From Limanda limanda (taxonomy: Eukaryota > Chordata > Actinopteri > Pleuronectiformes > Pleuronectidae): 64,000 nt of DNA. Positions 50,370-62,714 of the stretch are shown here, in pieces; position 1 is the first letter of the stretch, and every line of letters starts with the position of its first letter. The DNA lies in the NCBI RefSeq assembly GCF_963576545.1, contig NC_083637.1, forward strand, positions 25,204,507 to 25,268,506, in the 5' to 3' direction. The notes under the pieces are model-generated. The model was not told where the DNA came from. It was given only the letters and a program-made list of their open reading frames with translations, and did no database searches. The position numbers were made by a program, and so were the translations under genes.

Positions 50370-50479
50370 GCTGGCTGGACGGTATGAACTCACACAGATC
50401 ACACAGACATGTTGGATCGACTCACTGTTGGCAGCAGAGGAGAAACACGCTGTCACGCTGCTGGCTCCCATTCAAACTC

Positions 50480-50530
50480 AGCACCAAGGAAGCGCAGCTC
50501 CGCCCCCTCTCTCTGATTGGTCGAGGGAAT
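50480..50530 (-). promoter_or_regulatory. Candidate promoter of rgl3 (outer)
   Basis: Read on the minus strand: a CCAAT box (ATTGG on plus at 50516-50520) followed by a GC box (CCGCCCCC on plus at 50500-50507), about 130 bp before the ATG of the 18-residue first exon. Confidence 0.55.
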
Positions 50531-50744
50531 AAAACACCAATTACGCGTTTGTTTACCTCTTCAATGCATATGCAGCATACAGACTGATCTGCTCTTTGTG
50601 CATGTAGGTCAGACAGGGTCTCCCATTGTGGAGGCTCTTTAATTAACAAAGAAACACCTCTGCAGTGCCCCAACAAAGTCCCCTTGTGAAACCACAAAGA
50701 ATGAATTCAATGGATCTGGATTTTTTTTTTGTCAGATCTACACG

Positions 50745-50960
50745 AAATTACACACACTCATATCAGTCCCCTTAACATGTATGATTGTTTTTCATCAAAA
50801 GACCATTCCTTGATCTGCACCAACATTAAATTTGGTTCTTCCCTCAACAAGTTTTCCTGCTAATGCGTCCAGTAGTTTTTGAACAAAATTGCTTTTCGAA
50901 TAAACAAACCAACAAACTTACGGGCAGAGGTGGAAACATAACCTCCTTGTGGATAGTGAT
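50745..50960 (-). mobile_element. Teleost dispersed repeat, copy 5 (reverse)
   Basis: Reverse-complement skeleton: AATTTGGTTCTTCCCTC, AATGCGTCCAGTAGTTTTTG, ATAAACAAACCAACAAAC, then AACATAACCTCCTTGTGG at the end. Confidence 0.6.
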
Positions 50961-51589
50961 GTTAATTTATTTAATATTTTATGCAGATGAAAGTATTTTG
51001 TACTGTGCTGCGGATACTTCACATACTGTGTTAAATCCCTTCAACACTGCTTCTCTGATTTACAAGTTGCACTTAATAACCATAAGCTTTAGTTCTCAGA
51101 GCAGACCTTACTAAACTCATGTGCTTCACTGGAGCCAGACATGTTGATTATAACAATCTGATCATCTCTAACACGTGTAGAACATTGAAACAGTTAACTG
51201 TAAGATAACTTTTTAATATCACCTTTCTAAACATGTGACTACCTTAAAAAGGAAAATCAGCTCCTCATACAGAGACAAAACATGCTTCCCTCTGACATTT
51301 TACATGTGCTTCAGCTACAACCCTCCTCTATCTTTCAATCAATTTTGAGATTCATTGCTGGTGATAATACAACAGTTATCATTGTGAGTTGTATACCCCC
51401 TGACATCACCTCACTGCTGTCTTTTAATGTGGCCTCTATTCAAACACGCTCAAATTGCTCAACTGTTCTTACTCAGTGAATCTAGTTTTTCTTATCATGC
51501 ACCTGCAACATGGAACAACACAGAACAATCTAAAGCTCAACTGTACAATCATTGTCACCATTTTTCCGTGGCTCCTCTGAACCTTTGAA

Positions 51590-52250
51590 GACTGTTTTGG
51601 TTGCGGCCTATTGAGTTTCTGGACTTTTACCTTGGTTTCCTTGTGTTTAGTTTTTGTCCCTGAGCTCTCCTTTTCCAGTTTTATTTTGAAATTATGCTTG
51701 TTGTGTGTCTGCTGTTTGATTTCTGCCCTTCGCCTTATTTTCCCGTCTGCACCTATTACTAATGTGTTTGTGTTCAATCACCCCTGCTTCCTTCTATTTA
51801 AATCTCTGTGCTTCCCTTTGTCTTTGCCAGTCTGGTTCATCTTGTTACTCTCGTTCCATGGTGTTTGTGCCAGTGCTTCTGGTCCTCCACATGTTTCTTC
51901 AGGTACTGATTTATTTACATAATGGCCTATAATATAAGTATAAAAAAGGAAAAGAAGTACAAAGATAAACAATTATTCAGGAGACAAATACAATGAAATC
52001 GACATTGGACTTTTGATTTATGCTATGAACATATGTTTGGACTTTGCTTTTGTATTTGTGTGTTTATGGATTTGTTTTCTTTTTAATTCGCACGCCTCCT
52101 CATTGTGTCTCTGCCTCAGTTTTGTTGCCTTTGTGTTCAGCGTATGTTATGTTATGTGTGTTATTGTACTTTTTATGTTAAAGACCAAGATTTTGAGCCT
52201 GATCCTGTCTCTGCATTTGTGTAGTCCTTTGTCTCAAACAGGAAATATAT
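51590..52250 (+). mobile_element. Possible degraded retroelement or LTR fragment
   Basis: Pyrimidine-rich sequence with a TATTTAAAT box-like motif near 51797, CCAGTCTGGTTCATCTTG, and an end with GAGCCTGATCCTGTCTCTGCATTTG. The style resembles fish LTR-type sequence, but no LTR pair, primer binding site or coding remnant is visible. Confidence 0.3.
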
Positions 52251-53569
52251 CTGTGGCTACAAAGCAGAGCAGATGCTGTGATAGGATGGGTTTAAAATGC
52301 ACATGGCAAAGACGGTTCAATAATTCAGGCATATACACAAACAGACATAAAAAGAGAAATACAGATGAGTGTGATAAATACAGTTAAGTTAGCCCATAGA
52401 AGTAAAGAATTGAGACAAAAGGGAAAACAGTTTTACATTTCATACACATTTATCTGTTTATGGAAGATGAGGGGAAAAGAAATAAGAAATTAACTAAATA
52501 AAAATAGACACAGAACCATGGGACAAAATCAGGCTGAATTTAAATCACAATCAAAATAGTAGAATTTTAACTTTGATGTTTGTTGGTGGGCAAAGACCTG
52601 ACTGGTAATGGAAGACTGGTTCAGAGCTTAGGGGTCAGTATCAGAGTGTATGTGTATATAGACATTGTTTATTTAAGTATACATGGGAAATAATAAAGTA
52701 GTCAATGGTTAACCACTGATTGAATAATTGCAGAAAATTAGCTTGAGACCACTCTGATATCAATGTCTCAATTACAAGCTTCTAATGGCTCCGAAGTTGG
52801 CAAGATCATTTAAAAGACTTTTGTCCTGGCTGGTCCTGATCCATGAAGTCAGACAATAACAGAGAGAGAGAACATCACAGTACATTGGAGTTAACCTCTT
52901 ATGCGCAGGTATGAAAATATGCAGTTCTGCCAGTAGCTCAGTCTCAGAACCAGACGATCCTTCTTAACAACCGCAGAGCATTCGAGCGGAGAGGCAGAAC
53001 CAATTCCTGACATGCAGAACATGGCAGACATAGTTCAGGTGTTGACGTTGCACTATTTGTGTCACAAACATAGGAGGGTTCAGCAGCTTTCTGTCACGTC
53101 TTACAACAGAACAAAGCATGAGCGTCATTAGCTTTGCTGCGATTCACCCATGAACAAAGGCTGCATTCGTCACAGGTGTTTGTTTTCAGCGCACCGAGGG
53201 CCCCGGTGCATCATGTCTGTAAAATAAAACCTATGATGCGCACAATGAAAAGGTTTCAATCGGGACAACAGCAGAGAATACCTTTGGGCACAGGTCACCT
53301 AGAAACAGGAGTTATTCAAAATAAGCGGAAGCATAATGGGATTTGGTTTTATTTCTGTGAGGCTGAAGGGTGGAATTCTCAGCCTTGAAAAAAAAAGGTG
53401 ACGTGATAGGTGTTGGTACAACAGTGACACCTGACAGAGAACATTACTGTTGTCACAATAAATCCACTTCTACAGCAAGTAGCCAGCTTCAACGGCTCGA
53501 TCTCTAAAAAACAAATATCTACGAGCTGTTAAATTGGGCTCATCTTTCAAAGAAGTCTAAAACATACAT

Positions 53570-53742
53570 TTGTGTTTTCAGTCAAAATTTATTTGAAATG
53601 CAAGAATCTTTGTAGCAACGGACGACTTGAACATTAAATGATAAAAAATAGTAATGGCAAATGTGCTCAATTTTAGCTCTTTGTTCACTTAATGGTTGTT
53701 TTGGTTCAGCACACTTGTTTTTCTTGAGGTTGTGCTGTTGGA
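53570..53742 (-). other. 3' UTR of odad3 with poly(A) signal
   Basis: Minus-strand AATAAA (TTTATT on plus) at 53588-53593, about 150 bp after the stop codon. A short 3' UTR is likely. Confidence 0.55.
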
Positions 53743-56700
53743 TCATAACTTTCCCTTATTCTTCCAGGTTTTCTTCTTGGACTTGGCGTCAACGATCAGC
53801 TGAGACTGACGCTTCAGCGCCTCACGTGAGATGATATCAGCCTCGTCCTCTTCACTCTCCTCCTCTGAAACACAAACAGTGACTGTTTTTAAAAAGCCAA
53901 AGGTATAGACAGCGTGTGTGTGTGTGTGTACACGGCTCCCGACTCACCGTCATCGAGGAGGTCAAGTCTTTGGTCCTCAGGGAGCTTGACTCGGGTGTTG
54001 TAAGCCGGTAGTTTCCCTTCAATCCTGACGTGGAACTGCTCAGAGCAACACACAGACACACGTTGAATAAAGTCATTGATCAATAACTGTCACCAGCGAC
54101 ATAACAGTATTTTCTTCCTTTCTTGATGTGATATTTCAATGATTAATATCTATTTACGATTAGAAATGCCACACTGCCGTTGTTTGTCTCTGCCAAAACA
54201 AGTGCTGTGACAACTGATCAAAAGTTCAAGAAAATTCCTGAAGGTAAACTTGAGAATTCCTGTTCAAGAGGCTAAACACATGTTTTGTGAGGCCACCATA
54301 AACTTGACCTTTGACCAACAAATTCCAATCAGTTCTTCCAGAAGTCGAAATGAACATCTATCTGTCTCTTGTCTATATAAAATAGAAAATCCTACAATTG
54401 ATAATTAAGATTTGCTGATATGAACATGTAGGTTTATTTTTGGTGAATAGATTTATTTTTAGACCTTTATCAACTTAATTTCAGATGTATTTACATTTTC
54501 TCATTCATTAGGAAGGAGTACATTTTTGAAGGAGTATATGGGAAACATGAGAGCTTAATTTGAAAAATGATTTATAAATTTGGTTTAGCTAATGAGGCTG
54601 GGTCTGTCAATGGCAACTAAATCTGCTTAATTCAAACCTGGACAGCTGAGCCACACTCAACAGTAGCAGTCAAGCAAACAGAGCTGGACTGATTTTCAAA
54701 TTATCAGCTCAGAGTTTACGTCAGTACTACAGATTACACCGTCCTAAAAACGGACCTGAGTGTAAAACACTCAATGTCATGAGACTGTTGCATGTTTCCT
54801 ATGGTACACGCTGATATCCCGTGTTCTCAAACAGTGAAGGTGCTGCCGAGCGTTTATAATCAAGAACAAACACGTCAGGTTTCCTTTCCATTCAGATAAG
54901 ACTTGAAAGAACAGCAGCAGGCCTGCATGCATGCTCAGCCATGCTGTGTTCATGTGTCGCACTGTGTCATGTTGTCCCAACACTCCCTTTGTCCAAACTG
55001 CATTTACTGTTGGAAATTCATGCTAGAGCTTTCTTTGGATCACTAGCTTTTTAAATATACTGAACAGAGCAAATTAATACCTACAGAAAAGGTATGACTC
55101 TAAGATTGAAGACCAGTCAAACCAATATGCCCTAGACATTTTTAAGTTAGTTGGTTGGTTTGTAGGCAAGATAACACAAGAACAACTGAACGGATTTTTA
55201 CAAAACTTGGTGGAAGCAGGATTTCTTTTCATTTAGGGGACTTATACCTATGAATGTGTGAGACGTGGGGCCGTTTGATTGAATTGGAGGGGACTGTTAG
55301 TTCTTGGCAAAGGTCTGTGCTCTACTAAGTGTCATTCTAGTTATATACTGTAATTGATTCAAATAAATGTATACTTCAGTAAGAGGCAGAAAGCTGAATT
55401 AATAAACCATTAACACAAAGATTTGGCTAAATCCAGTTTTTCAAATATTGACACCTGTCCACAAGGAGGTGAAGATCTTACAAGCAGGTGTAGTTATAGT
55501 AGCAGCAGTTTGACTGAGGAGGTTGAAACAGCCTCATGCCATCACACTCAAGACATTCGATAACCAACCAACAACAACCATTGTTCGTTCAATCATTCTT
55601 TTCAATGTCCTCCCAGAGAACTCATTCCTGCATGCCACCACATTCCAGACATGTACATGTAGTGACAGGTGACATGTTGATCACATGATCGTTCAGTTGG
55701 GCGTTTTGTAATGCTAATGTGTTAATGAGAAAAGGATGTTCAGTGTGAGTCATCTGTGGAGCTGCCCATGTACTTCCTGCATACCTGTGTAAAAACCTGT
55801 GTAAAAACCTGAGTAAAAACCTGTGTGAGAACCTGAGTAAAAACCTTCTGGGTACGTTTTCACCAACTACCTGTGAAAGGTGAACAACCCAGTCTCAGCA
55901 CCTGAAGCTGTATTTGAAACCACTGATGGTGCCTGACAGTTTGTTGAGCTTCGTCTCACCTCCTCTTCCTCCATCTCCTTCATGATACCGGCGAGATCTT
56001 TTCCTTGGAGGTCGTCCTGAAGTAAGTTCAGCTTCCGATCGCACTGGGTCATCAGCCGCAGCACATACTCATCTGAGTGTGGAGACGCCTCCGCCGCTTG
56101 GTCCTCGCCCTCCAGAGATCACCAGAAATTTAAGACAAAAGAGGTCAAACCAAAATCAATAACATATGGGAAATCTACACATAACAGTTCACAAATTACA
56201 ATTTGCTTCATTGGGCTGAACAATCTGTCCAATGTCTATTATCCTCTGTCTTAAACACTTGACTAGAGTGAGGAAAAACTACAGATAAAATGTTTTTATC
56301 AGGGAATAAGGACCAAGAAATGTCAGAGAGAGTCAGAAGTGAGGGATCCTTCTCCCAGGATGCCTAGAAATGCAATAGATGTTGTGTGTATCAGAGCACA
56401 CAAAAACAACAACAATATTTATAACATTTATGAGAAAATGTTATAAAAAAATTGAGAAAATGTTATATAAAAAATAATAAGAGAAATATAAATGTTTTGC
56501 ATTTATACAAAGTAAAATGTCTGATAGAGATGAAGGGAGAGAGAGAGGGCATGGAGGGCAGAACATCAATGAAAATTGTAAAGATAGAGATATCAGATAT
56601 GTATGGTCTATGGTCAGTAAAAGTGGAATATGTGGACAGACACAACCTAGACAAGCTAGTTGTCACTATCACATAAGCAGCTGCCACAACCATCCAGGAT

Positions 56701-59700
56701 GCGGCTGAAGCTGAGATCCTTCATCCTCAACAGCAAAGCAAAGCACAATCCAGGGGGAGAGGTCAAGTCAAAAAATGAATGTAGTCATTTCCCTCTATGT
56801 CTGTGTGGGCGTGGTCACACATGCACAACAGCAAAGCGACTATCCCGGGTTGAGGACCACAGCTGAACTCCACGCGAAGCCATGCTGCGATTCGCCTCGC
56901 TACAGAAAGACAATGTTTGATTCGCCCTGTTGCTCACACAGATTGGAAGATCATAGATCAAAGGGTTGTTCTGTGAGTGTGGAAACCTACTCTCTTTATC
57001 TTTAAAACGTCTTTGTATCACAATTTATCTGCTTATATCTTGAAATTCGTTACACTCTTTTAGGCACCTATCTGAACTTTCTAAAGATTTGGGGGAACTT
57101 TTATTGAGCATATTGCATGAATAGACAGTCTGAAACCTGTGTGTATAATGTGTTTAGCTTTTAACTGGTTTGTCTTGTGTTGTGCATTTCTGGCCTTAAG
57201 TTTGGTCAAGACTGTATTTCTGATGCTCAACCATCTTCTGAACATGCATAGATAGGTCTATATTTTCTGTGATCAGGCAGTAAGTCTGTTTTGTTATCTG
57301 TGTTTTGCTCCATCTTGTTTGTTTTTTTGTTTGTTTGTTGTAAAATAGTAAACTATTTCATAAATAAGACAAATGGGGGGGGGGGGGGGGAGAAATGAAT
57401 GTAGTCAATGCTGTTAGGATGATATTTACCAGTGTGATGTGTTGAAGTTTGTCGGCCAGGTGCTCCACTCCGGCTCGGATGGTACTGAGCGTTTTAACAA
57501 GCCAATCCAGTCTCTCTTTAGCTGCTCTGCACCTCTGCTGCTGAGCCTGCAGCTGCTGCCTGCACTCCTCCAGCATCTGTTGGTCACTGCAAAAGCAGCA
57601 GATGAAGACATAAGCATCACACAGCCACACACACTAAGACCTTTGTCTCTTCTACTACTGTTTGGTTGTCTCACCCGGAGAGTTTAGCCTCTCCAGAATA
57701 TTTCATGTCCTGAAACTGTTGGTTCAGCAGCTCCTTTTGCTCCTTCAGCTGCAGCAGGACTTTATCATTCTCTCCCTTCAGCTTCTCCAGATGTTGTTGT
57801 GTCTCCTTTTGCGAGATGAAGCGCTCCACTATCTCCTACACACAGAGAAAAACCAGTATGAAATTATGAATTATTGCACAGCCGAAATAGCGATAATTTT
57901 TCTGTTCACATCCACACCCGTATGTCTGTGACTCCAGTGGCCTCCTTGATGCGTTGGAAGGCCTCCTCAAAAGTGGAGGTGACCCTCTCCTCTTCAGCTG
58001 CCATCCTGGTGGTGCTGCGCTGGGCCTCACTGCTCAGCTCATCTGGCTGCATAGTTGTTCTCTGTGTGTGCAGGGAGCAAAGTTTACATGGACAGTGATG
58101 AAGTTTTTGATCAAAAGATGGAAGAACGGAACAAATTCTAAATAAAACACACAAGACACTAGAATAATATTCCTGAATTGTACATGCTGTACAATAGGTT
58201 CTTACCCTTCTATCGACCTTTTCAGCCTGGGCCCTGTGCTCCTCAACTTTCTTCCTGTAGCTGGCGATAATACTCTCTCTCTCTTTGCGTTCCTTGCAGA
58301 GCAGTTCCTCCAGCTGCTGTAACTCAGCCTAGCACAAAGAAGGAAGGGAAGGAGAAACGAAAACCAACAGATTGGGAGAGCAGTGCATTAGAGATGAGGA
58401 TGTAGGAGGCGGCGAGAACCAACACTGCACCTTCACCCACCATGAGCTATAGCTGTGCACTGATTGTGAAGAAAGGAGACAGAGAAGTTGTTGTTTTGGG
58501 GGACGATGGTTTGCAGAATGTTCAGTGATTAGGAATTTCTCATGCAAGTGAAATCTTAAGTTGTTTTAATCAAAATGAAAAGGTCACAGGTGAATGGAAG
58601 GGTGCTTGGAGAGCACACTAGATTACAACCTATCTCACAATGTTAAAGAGAGGGAATTCATTGAGATCCACTACAAATTTGAGTGGTTTCTTTATTGGGT
58701 CATACCCCAACTCTTCAAATTTTGGGAAACTGGTTTATACATTTTTGGGTAATCCTGCTACCTAGCAAACAAACAGCAATGAAAGCCTCCTCCTTGGTGG
58801 AGGCAAGGAACACTGAAAAAGCCCTTGTGCCAACTGCACTCATATAACTTCATGTATATCAGTGTTGATGACAGCAGTGGTGAGGGAATCATCCCTCTGT
58901 GAGCAGGTCACAGGTCAAAGGTCACAGGTCACCTTAGCAGCTTCTTTAGAGAGCTGGGCGTCGTTGTTCAAGACCTGCAGGCTGTGAAGCTCCTTCCTGT
59001 GCCTCAGGATTTCTGCCTCCAGACCGTCCAGCTGGCCCTGGAAAGTCAGACTCTCGTCCTGAGTGGGTGAGAGTGGGGACACAAGTGAGGGAGAGAAAGA
59101 TAGAGCGGGAGTATGTGAAAAGGGAACAAGAGAAAACAAATATATGAGAAAATTAAAATTAAAATGCACCTGAGACATTGAAGTGAGAATATGAAGCAGG
59201 TTTGAAAGTATTCTGTAGTTTCTGGAGACTATATTTTTTTGAGTACCAGAAGTCAAGTTAAGTGCAGAGGTAAAGTGAGTTTGGGACAAGACGCACTGTT
59301 CCACTGTGAAAGTCTCACATCTCACTTGATATCACAGACACATCACACAGGCCAATAGCGTGCAGAGCACTGCAGCCCAACACCAAGCAACCACTGCTTC
59401 TGTGAATAATACCTCAATGAGGTCATAAGCAGACAGTGAGTTTCACTCTCGTCCTCTGACAGCTAATGCATTGTTACCATATTTGTACAATGAACGTTTT
59501 GTGCCTGCAGTTAAAATGGCTACGTAAACAGCAAAATAATCTCTCCTATAGGTAACAGACACAAATCACTGGGGGAAACACTGGTAAATGGTTGGTATTT
59601 GTACAACCCTTTTCCAGTCAACTACTCAAAAGTGTTACAAGTTGCATTCGCCCATTCACGCACACACAAGGGGCAATATGGAGTTCATTATCATGTCCAA

Positions 59701-60541
59701 GGACACTTCAGAATGCAGACTGGAGGTGCCGGCCTTCTGACTAGTGTACAACCCTGTCTGTATTCCTCCTGAGTCACAGCTGCCCCCTGGTGTCAACACA
59801 AGCTAGAGCAACATGTCCAGCTAGTAAGTGTGAGTTTATTTGGCGCAAAACATAATTTTAAAGCTAAAAGTATGAATGTTTGACAAACCTGCAGGTGACC
59901 TTTGAGTTTCAGATAGTTAGTCGTGATGTTGTCAGCCTCCTTGCACTTAAACTTTGTCTTCTCCAGACTGTTTTCCAGTGCCCGCAGGTTCTGAGGACAC
60001 ACACACACGGACAAACACACGCACACACACACAAACACACAACATTTTAAATTTTCTCTGATTGGAATCATCTGTCAACAGGATGAAATAAAATATCACA
60101 TTCATGTTTTGCACATCTCTACATGAGTTTGAGGGCTAAGCACCATGGCATCTTCCTCTTTCTTCCGGGTGCGAGCATCAGAGGACTGTGCTCCACGGCT
60201 GCCCTCAGGTTTCAGTCTCTGCTGAACCACCCTCAGCTCCTCAAGGCGCTGCTGGTAGGTCTGGGTTGTGTGTTTGAGGGCATTGAGACGCTTCTTCTTC
60301 GTCAACATGCTCTGTTCTACTGTTGTCACAGCGGCCTGAGGAAGAGGCAGTAAAAAAAAAAGTGTTAGTGAGCCGAGGCTGAAATACAGGCAGGGAGAGG
60401 GAGAGAGATCTGTGGATATAATGGATTTTAAATTGTGTTGTAACAAAGCTTAAGGTGCACAACAAAACAACCCAGTCATATTTATTCAGCTTCAAGGTTG
60501 ACACACTGTTCAGGACAGCAATTGGTAAAAAATGAATAAAA

Positions 60542-60583
<42 letters not shown>

Positions 60584-62056
60584 TTGACACTAAACACTCA
60601 TCAAAATCACGACTGTTTGCTGTCCTAGCTTCTAAATGGTGGAATGAGCTCCCACTCGACATCCGTACATCTGAAAGTTTACACATCTTCCGCCAAAAAC
60701 TAAAAACACACCTCTTCCGACTGTACCTTGAATAAAAAAAACACTCACCACTTTTGAAACTAACACTTTGGTAGCACTAAAATGGCACTTACTTATAGCA
60801 CTTTGTAGTTTTGCTTTATTTCGAAGAAATTGTACTGTCTTGATTCTTGTTGTTCTTGGTTTGTACCCTCGGGGTTGAATGCACTTATTGTAAGTCGCTT
60901 TGGATAAAAGCGTCAGCTAAATGAAATGTAATGTAATGTAATAACATTGAACCCCATTTCTATTCGTCAAGCTTTTCTTTTATAATGATGCAGGGTTCCT
61001 GATTAAGTGTACAATGCCGTCTTGACCATGACCTCTTTTGATTAATCCTAAAAATGTTTGTGTTACTTGAATTTCTTGAATACTTACTTGAAATGTGGCA
61101 GGTGCTCTAAACACACTGCAGGTCCCTGATGTGAACTTCAAAATTGGACCAAAAAATGACTTCTATCACCTCTATAACAATTTAAAAATGAAGGAAATCA
61201 CACTATAAGGTAAGTAATACAAGTAATATTGTATGCACTCTCAGTAGGCGAGAGAGCAGCTTTCATTCTGCACAGCTTCTTACCAACAGAACACATACTG
61301 AAGTTTACGGAGGCGATTTACAGAAGGGGTTCAACTACAGTAAATAAAGAAATACATGTCCAGGTTGTTCCCATGACCGTGCAGGGTTTTGCAGGATGTG
61401 TGAGAACCCTGTGAGTCCTCTCACCTTGCCTGACATGTTGCGGTAGGCGCTCTTCTCCATCCCTCTGCTGTGGAAGGCCTCTTTGATGACATGATCATCA
61501 CCCTGCAAGAAGCAAACCCCCCCAGTGTTAGGGCCGAGTGAGGTGTCACAGCTCCACTGTGTTCTGATGGTGATCAGAGAGGACAGATCACACAAAGCAG
61601 AGCTGACAGATGAACCTCAGTCAGTTCACTCACTGTGTGAACCTCGGCCAGCTTCCTGTACAGCCTCTTGTTGTCCTGCCTCAGCTTCCGGATGTTCTCC
61701 GTGTTCTCCTTGATGCTGGACTGAGAGCTCTCATAGAAAGCGCTTCTGTCGCGCTCTAGTGGACATAATCAGTCATTACATCAGCAGCACACGGACATGT
61801 ACGTCTCATCATTATTATTATTATTAATAAAGTGTTGTTCTCTTTGGTTTAGCGACATGTTTACAGTGGCCACGCACACAGCCACGTGTTAATCATGCTA
61901 ACCACTATCTATCTATCTGTGGCACTGTGCTTCATAAACAGCTAATATCAATGTTCAGAAAAACACCAACTTACCCAGAAGATGTATTTTCCGCTGCATC
62001 TCCGCTATGTGCTCAAGCAGCGGAGGTTTCAGAGTGTCCCCACTGAAAGACATCAT
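53743..62056 (-). CDS. odad3: Outer dynein arm docking complex subunit 3 (CCDC151)
   Basis: Thirteen coding exons on the minus strand, all phase-consistent: 61975-62056, 61634-61755, 61425-61502, 60144-60335, 59889-59990, 58933-59058, 58206-58328, 57918-58061, 57675-57835, 57430-57586, 55960-56109, 53948-54035, 53743-53864. Together they give 548 aa (human about 595), starting MMSFSGD and ending WKNKGKL. Most of the protein is predicted coiled coil, rich in Glu, Lys, Gln and Leu. Landmarks: DDHVIKEAFHSRGMEKSAYRNMSGK around residues 70-94 (characteristic of the family, positions approximate), EDKQ-type coils in the middle, an acidic EEESEEDEAD stretch, and a Lys-rich tail KSKKKTWKNKGK. ODAD3 docks outer dynein arms on ciliary doublet microtubules; human loss causes primary ciliary dyskinesia with laterality defects. 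An RFX X-box in its promoter and the neighbouring rgl3 support the call. Two adjacent ATGs; the first is used. Confidence 0.94.
55146..55342 (+). mobile_element. Teleost dispersed repeat, copy 6
   Basis: GGTTGGTTTGTAGGCAAGATAACAC, ACAAAACTTGGTGGAAGCAGG, and CTACTAAGTGTCATTCTAGTT match the family skeleton. Lies in the odad3 intron between 54035 and 55960. Confidence 0.65.
55783..55846. repeat. 15-bp minisatellite (ACCTGTGTAAAAACC)
   Basis: About four to five tandem units ACCTG(T/A)GTAAAAACC with one GTGAGAACC variant, in an odad3 intron about 115 bp past exon 11. Confidence 0.85.
56110..57429 (-). other. odad3 intron 10, no gene seen
   Basis: AT-rich, with a poly-G run (57374-57391). Short frames near 56450-57000 are not supported. 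Confidence 0.5.
58675..58815 (-). mobile_element. Teleost dispersed repeat, copy 7 (reverse fragment)
   Basis: Short reverse-oriented fragment with GGTAATCCTGCTACCTAGCAAACAAAC and CCTCCTCCTTGGTGGAGGC. Confidence 0.5.
59584..59795 (-). mobile_element. Decayed tRNA-derived SINE, minus strand
   Basis: GGTAAATGGTTGGTATTTGTAC, CATTCGCCCATTCACGCACACAC, AAGGACACTTCAGAATGCAGAC and GAGTCACAGCTGCC align in order with the SINE at 45499-45775. The tRNA-like head has lost its A and B boxes, so this is an older copy. Confidence 0.65.
60546..60580. repeat. (TA)n microsatellite
   Basis: About 17 TA units immediately before the LINE fragment, possibly at its insertion point. Confidence 0.95.
60581..60941 (+). 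mobile_element. L2-like LINE, 5'-truncated 3' end, plus strand
   Basis: A frame of 45 codons ending at a TAA (60598-60735) reads SSKSRLFAVLASKWWNELP, then DIRTSES and RQKLKTHLF, the usual C-terminus of fish L2-type reverse-transcriptase proteins. A 3' UTR follows, ending AAGTCGCTTTGGATAAAAGC and (TGTAA)n-like repeats. It is 5'-truncated, inside the odad3 intron between exons 3 and 4, opposite to the gene. Confidence 0.8.
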
Positions 62057-62118
62057 GTCTCCTACTGCTCAAACCCTCTCTAAACTAGCATGTCCACTTA
62101 GCATGACCTGGACACAGG

Positions 62119-62131
62119 GTTGCCTAGCAAC
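62119..62131. promoter_or_regulatory. RFX X-box in odad3 promoter
   Basis: GTTGCCTAGCAAC is a near-perfect palindromic X-box (GTNRCC-spacer-RGYAAC), 63 bp before the odad3 ATG on the minus strand. RFX2/RFX3, often with FOXJ1, drive ciliary genes through such sites at this distance. Confidence 0.75.
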
Positions 62132-62714
62132 CTGTCAACACCAACGTGAGGCTCAGAGTTTGAAAGTGGAGCCACTAGTCAAAACATAAAACTGGACCTT
62201 TAATCTCATTTACTGTCACAACACCTACTTTAATCGCTTTTCATTCAAAATCATGTATTTTCTGTATGTGATCAATAGAAAACATTACTGGACTATGTTT
62301 ATACTCTTTTATATTATTCAGTTTCAGCACTAAACTTTTTATATCCTATCATTTTATGCTAAAAAATACCAGGCATGCTACTCCACTGTAAAATATCATG
62401 TTCATACTGTAAAAAAAATATAAACACATAAAGGCCTGACTAAAAGAAGGAAGCTAGAGCCGTAATAAAATAAAAACATAATGCCTCTGGCCACTGGATG
62501 TCGCTGGGGCGGAGGCATGATGTGAATTAAATGATATTATATTCAAACTCTGCTTCGTGCATAGTTGACCTATTCTTTTAAAATTTGTATTAAAATGTTA
62601 ATTTCCAGTATTAGCAAATGATTTTTCCCAGGGTTAGGAAACAATGCTAAAAGCAGTGCATGACTTCATGTGTTATTTTACCTTAGAAGCAATTAACTTT
62701 TTTCTTTGAACACT
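62132..62714. other. Intergenic spacer between slc44a2 3' end and odad3 promoter
   Basis: AT-rich; nothing else recognised. Confidence 0.5.

Larger units (their letters stand above)
50531..53570. other. Intergenic region between rgl3 and odad3
   Basis: No coding gene recognised. A reversed dispersed-repeat copy lies near 50745-50960 and a degraded element at about 51590-52250. The rest is AT-rich. Frames of 103 and 124 codons at 51611-51922 and 52013-52387 fall in the degraded element and are not called. Confidence 0.5.
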
